DNA of 64,000 nucleotides, taken from Arcanobacterium_A hippocoleae_A. Lineage in GTDB: Bacteria > Actinomycetota > Actinomycetes > Actinomycetales > Actinomycetaceae. Below the pieces are notes generated by a model. That model was not told the DNA's origin, did not search any database, and worked only from the letters and a program-made list of their open reading frames with translations. The position numbers and the translations under genes were made by a program. The stretch is from NCBI GenBank assembly GCA_040360365.1, contig CP136412.1. The stretch is one strand, 5' to 3'. Below, piece by piece: positions 60,477 to 64,000 of the stretch (its first letter is position 1; the number at the start of each line of letters is the position of its first letter).

Positions 60477-60934
60477 AATTTAAGAATATGCCTGATATAC
60501 GTGTTTAAGCCAATTTATTCCGTGTTTTGGGCTGCGCTGTTTTGGGCTGTGCTGTAAATTGGCGGGATTTTTGCTTGGCGAACCGCTGCGGATTTCCGGT
60601 GTTTCTGCGATTTTGCCTGCCGCGTCCGCGTGTCTCATTCTCGAATTCAGCTGCGGTGAATTTGCAGCGGATTCGCGGTGAAATCCTCACTGTTATCCGC
60701 TTACTGCTTTCGCTGCGCACCTGCTGTTAATTAGCTGATTATCGGGTACTGCTGTAAAGCTGGATATAGCAGCGGAAGTTTCCGCGAAGTTATTCAGCTT
60801 CCCGAAATATTGGCAGCGGGCGGAAATACCGGGCAAAAACAGCGGGTAAAAACAGCAGGCAGAAGCAGCAGGCAGAAATTGTACAAAGTTTGGTCACCCG
60901 CATCTGATATCGCATTATGAGTTAGCATAGGAAC
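60477..60934. repeat. intergenic with short imperfect repeats
   Basis: No gene supported. TTTTGGGCTGCGCTG and TTTTGGGCTGTGCTG are tandem at 60524-60553. GGGCAAAAACAGCGGG-like units (AAAAACAGC, GCAGGCAGAA) recur at 60831-60880. It separates divergent serS and the lipid kinase gene. Confidence 0.5.
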
Positions 60935-62109
60935 GTGGACTGGAAACTTTTTATTGCCGTCATGGCGCTTGCTATCGCGATTTGCGCACTTTTTGGCTAT
61001 TTTTGCAGGTGCGCCGATTTAAACGTGCGTGTGCCCATTTGCAGAAAGCCATTCGGAATATTTCGCCGCATCTTTTGGAGGCTGTCGGCCAGCATGATTG
61101 GCAAAAATCCGGTCCGGCATATGTGGTTTACAATCCAACAAAAGAAGCCGATTGGGATTTGCTGCGCAAATACTTGCGGGACGCCGCAATGGCAGCATCG
61201 CTTCCGGAACCGGTTTGGCTGGAAACCACTGCTGAAGACCCAGGGCCCGGTCAGACCCGGGAAGCATTGAAAGCGGGGGCGTCGGTAGTGATTGCTGCAG
61301 GCGGCGACGGGACAGTGCGCGCGGTAGCAGAAGTTCTCGCAGGTACAGAAACTCCTCTCGGGCTGCTGCCCGTCGGTACCGGAAATTTACTTGCACGGAA
61401 TTTAGATTTTCCGCTGCAATCAGCGAAAGACTTGGCTTCAATCGCACTTACCGGCAGTGTAAAAGCAATAGATGTGGCATGGCTGGAAATTGACGATAGC
61501 GCTGTAGACAGTGCGCTGCTGCAGCAAGCGAAAGCTGCTGAACTGCAGGCAGTTACGCCCGGGAAGTATGCTTTCGTAGTAATCGGCGGAATGGGATTTG
61601 ACGCCGATGTGATGGATTCAACGAATTCAGCATTGAAAAAGAAAGTCGGCTGGCTGGCATATGTAAGTGCAGGTATGAAGAATTTATTTGCCGAAAAAAT
61701 GCGGGTTGAAATTCATCCCGGTGATTCCGGGAAACGGATTAACACCGAAGCCCGCTCAGTGATGTTTATGAATTGCGGGGAGCTCACTGGCGGAATAGTC
61801 CTCGAACCCAATGCTGATCCTGCAGATTCCTGGCTTGAACTCACCGTTCTTGACATCAAAGGCGGTGTGCTTGGTTGGATTGATCTCGTACACACGATTA
61901 TGGCAAAAAATATGGGATTCAGTGAGCGCTCTCTGATTCCGATAAATTCTGTAGTTGGTGATCTTGATACGAGACGGGTGCGGACTTGCACAGTAAAAGC
62001 TGATAGTTTGCAGGCAGTACAGCTTGACGGCGACGTGCTTGGATACGCAAAAGAGTTTTCGGTAAGCCTGGATCCGGGCGCATTGAATGTGCGTGTCCGG
62101 AAAGGATGA
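60935..62109 (+). CDS. diacylglycerol kinase family lipid kinase (frameshifted)
   Basis: About 391 aa after repair. An N-terminal TM helix (FIAVMALAIAICALFGYF) precedes the DAGK/YegS catalytic domain: VVYNPTK, AAGGDGTVRAVAEVL (nucleotide loop), LGLLPVGTGNLLARNLDFPL, and a C-terminal beta domain. A T5 run near 60999-61003 (one T short) separates the TM segment from the rest. GTG start. Likely phosphorylates diacylglycerol or a related lipid. Confidence 0.88.
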
Positions 62110-62238
62110 ATGAAAATAAATGAACACGCGGAATTTCAACCGCGGAACCGAGTTGAGAACACCCGGTAATTTTCGGTGTGCGAAAGCTGAAATCAGGTTA
62201 GTTCTCTTACTGGTTTAGTTTTCCTGCGAAGTGTGAGT

Positions 62239-63294
62239 TTAATTTTCCTGATAGGTATGAGCGCCGGAAATGATTTTTGCAACCCAAGCATTTGCGGCAT
62301 GAAAATCAGCATCCGAAGTACCTGGAGCGAGGTGCTGATGTGAAGCTTCAGCCGGAGAGTACGGCGCCGGCTGATACCCGGCAGCCGGAGAAAACACTTC
62401 CGGATGCCGCGCTGCCGGATAGGATCCGAGAAAAGTCACTTTCGGACTGACCCGATGTAAAGCCGCAAGAACTGCCTGAATCCGCTTTTCGAAAATATGC
62501 CCGTCGGCATCAATTGAAAAAGCATAGCGCCCAAGTGAATCCCCAATCGGACGCGACTCAATCCGTGAAAGATTAATCCCGAGCGTTGCAAATTGTGTGA
62601 GCATTTGGAGAAGTGCGCCGGAGCCGTCGGAAGGCAGCTGAACCATCAATGTAGTTTTATCGCGGCCTGTCGGGTTCGGCACAGAACCTGCTTTTCCAAT
62701 AAGTACAAAGCGGGTGACAGCATTGGGATTATCGGCAACATCAGCATGCAGCACTTCAAGTCCATACTGTGCGGCTGCAAGCGGCGAAACAAGAGCGGCC
62801 TCATATCCGGGATTTTCTTGCGCAGCGAGCTGTGCGGCTCCCGCTGCCGTAGAAGCTGCCGGAAGATATGCGACCTGCGGAAGATTTTCGAGAATCCACT
62901 CATGACATTGAGTCCAAGCTGCATTATGAGTGGAAATGCGGTTAATTTCTGCTAATTTCACTCCGCGCCGCACTGCAAGCACAAACGTAATTGGCACAAG
63001 CATCTCTGCGGCAATTGCAAGATTCGCCCGCTTCGTCAGCGTATCAATAGTGGAATTGATTCCGCCTTCTACCGAGTTTTCAATTGGCACAACGGCATAA
63101 TCTGCTTCACCCGTGCAAACCATGTTAATCGCGCGCGGAGCGTCAAGCGCCGGAATGTGCAATGCATCCGATTCGGGTGCAACTTGGTTTAATGCTTGCT
63201 GGCAAAAAGTGCCCCGCGGACCAAGAAAAGCAAAGCGGGGTTTTGCTGCAGCTGCGATTGCAGGCGTATTTACCGAATCCAGCTTTTCGCTCAT
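62239..63294 (-). CDS. pheA: prephenate dehydratase
   Basis: 351 aa, intact. Converts prephenate to phenylpyruvate for phenylalanine. FAFLGPRGTFCQQAL, VVPIENSVEGGINSTID, THNAAWTQC and the ACT-domain Phe site ESRPIGDSLGRYAF. I use ATG 63294 with SD GGGAAGG; the frame is open to 63357. No chorismate mutase domain fused. The roughly 65-residue C-terminal tail is Pro/Ala-rich. Confidence 0.94.
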   Translation of the reverse strand: MSEKLDSVNTPAIAAAAKPRFAFLGPRGTFCQQALNQVAPESDALHIPALDAPRAINMVCTGEADYAVVPIENSVEGGINSTIDTLTKRANLAIAAEMLVPITFVLAVRRGVKLAEINRISTHNAAWTQCHEWILENLPQVAYLPAASTAAGAAQLAAQENPGYEAALVSPLAAAQYGLEVLHADVADNPNAVTRFVLIGKAGSVPNPTGRDKTTLMVQLPSDGSGALLQMLTQFATLGINLSRIESRPIGDSLGRYAFSIDADGHIFEKRIQAVLAALHRVSPKVTFLGSYPAARHPEVFSPAAGYQPAPYSPAEASHQHLAPGTSDADFHAANAWVAKIISGAHTYQEN

Positions 63295-63568
63295 TTTCCA
63301 TCCTTCCCGAATGCTCGGCTTACCAGCGGTGCGGCGCAGTATTTTCTTGCGGAGCATTAATCCTGCACTTTATTCGTGTTGTATTGCCATTTTCAAATGC
63401 TGCAGTTTTCGGCGCGATCCGAGCAGAGAAGCTTTTTCGGTAAAGTTCGGAGCTATTGGCGAAATTGTGCCGCATGTTTTATAAACAATTGTGCCTCGTG
63501 CTGGATAATAATGATAAACCAGTTCAATAGGCGGTATGATTTGAAAAAATTAGGGCGGAACTAAACAA

Positions 63569-64000
63569 ATGGGAAAGACACAAAGAACGAACACTGGTGC
63601 AAAGGTGCTCATAATCAGTGCGTTTTGCTTTGTTTTTGTGCTATTCCTCAGCTTGTTTCGAATGATGTTTCTTGGTGAACAAGCAGAAGCAGAACACAAT
63701 CTCGAATCTCCGTCGAGAGTGGTTTTTCTTGGTACAAGCGGTGTGAGTTGGGACATCCTGGATCCGGTATCCGCGCCGAATCTCTTTGCAGCAGCCACGG
63801 CAAAGAGTGCGGAAATCGCGAATTTTATCGTAAAAATCAATGCCGATACAGCTTGCCCTGACGCCGGCTGGCTTACCGTAAACACAGGCGTACGGACGAA
63901 TGGACTAGCTGATTTTTCCATGCGCTGCCGTACTTTTCCGCAGGTAAATCAAATTGAAGGCCAGTGGCAGATTGCAAACTGGGAGCAGTATCCGGAAGTA
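63569..64000 (+). CDS. paralogue B of the secreted-domain/multi-TM protein (partial, runs off the window)
   Basis: 144 codons visible. An N-terminal membrane segment (VLIISAFCFVFVLFLSLF), then RVVFLGTSGVSWDILDPVSA and ACPDAGWLTVNTGVR, which align with VLFIGTAGIDFSDLDFTNP and TCAEEGWMSLRVNGD of paralogue A at 55485. No frameshift so far. It starts divergently 275 bases from pheA. Function unknown. Confidence 0.8.
   Translation, partial: MGKTQRTNTGAKVLIISAFCFVFVLFLSLFRMMFLGEQAEAEHNLESPSRVVFLGTSGVSWDILDPVSAPNLFAAATAKSAEIANFIVKINADTACPDAGWLTVNTGVRTNGLADFSMRCRTFPQVNQIEGQWQIANWEQYPEV

Overview
The window comes from a moderately AT-leaning actinobacterium (Actinomycetota), probably Actinomycetaceae-like, not far from the replication origin. 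The evidence is synteny: parA-parB with two parS sites, trxB, a MurJ-partner pseudokinase, a DUF6049 protein, a NUDIX hydrolase and pcnA, then rpsF-ssb-rpsR-rplI and dnaB. The three tRNA genes lack an encoded CCA end, which fits the presence of pcnA.

Layout. 0-3.7 kb: parAB and trxB. 3.8-15 kb: envelope and maintenance genes (pseudokinase/discoidin protein, DUF6049 protein, NUDIX, CCA-adding enzyme, AI-2E-type permease, class A PBP); murJ, normally next to the pseudokinase, is absent. 15.2-17.1 kb: the ribosomal/ssb cluster with a possibly regulated leader. 17.4-22.9 kb: NorB-like MFS pump, M20 amidohydrolase, MATE pump and a tail-anchored hypothetical. 23.0-24.9 kb: a cluster of DnaA-box-like sites and dnaB. 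25-49.9 kb: mostly metabolism (PdxK-like kinase, aldo/keto reductase, S33 hydrolase, PlsC-type acyltransferase, DsbA-like protein, IlvA, CYTH protein, Tgt, dicarboxylate symporter, TetR, RlmC, a Fic protein, DUF711 plus ACT pair, rhodanese). 50.2-55.3 kb: an ABC exporter, then an island of tRNA-Arg, an XRE/DUF3800 pair and two tRNA-Ser genes amid repeats. 55.5-64 kb: HAD hydrolase, serS, lipid kinase and pheA, flanked by two paralogous secreted/membrane proteins.

Two window-wide observations matter most. First, an interspersed intergenic element occurs five times (about 25.0, 32.8, 37.1, 51.9 and 52.5 kb). A core with a conserved hairpin lies between two arrays of a degenerate unit, GCCACCAGTTACGT and its reverse complement. 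Units repeat every 31 bp (range 30-32), and the two innermost ACGT boxes are always 129-130 bp apart. I do not recognise this family. Second, about half of the protein genes (25 of 50) carry one or more single-base frameshifts, nearly all at short homopolymer runs, including genes that should be essential such as parB. Consensus error in the assembly is the simplest explanation, so these genes are annotated over their repaired span; protein lengths given for them are after mental repair.
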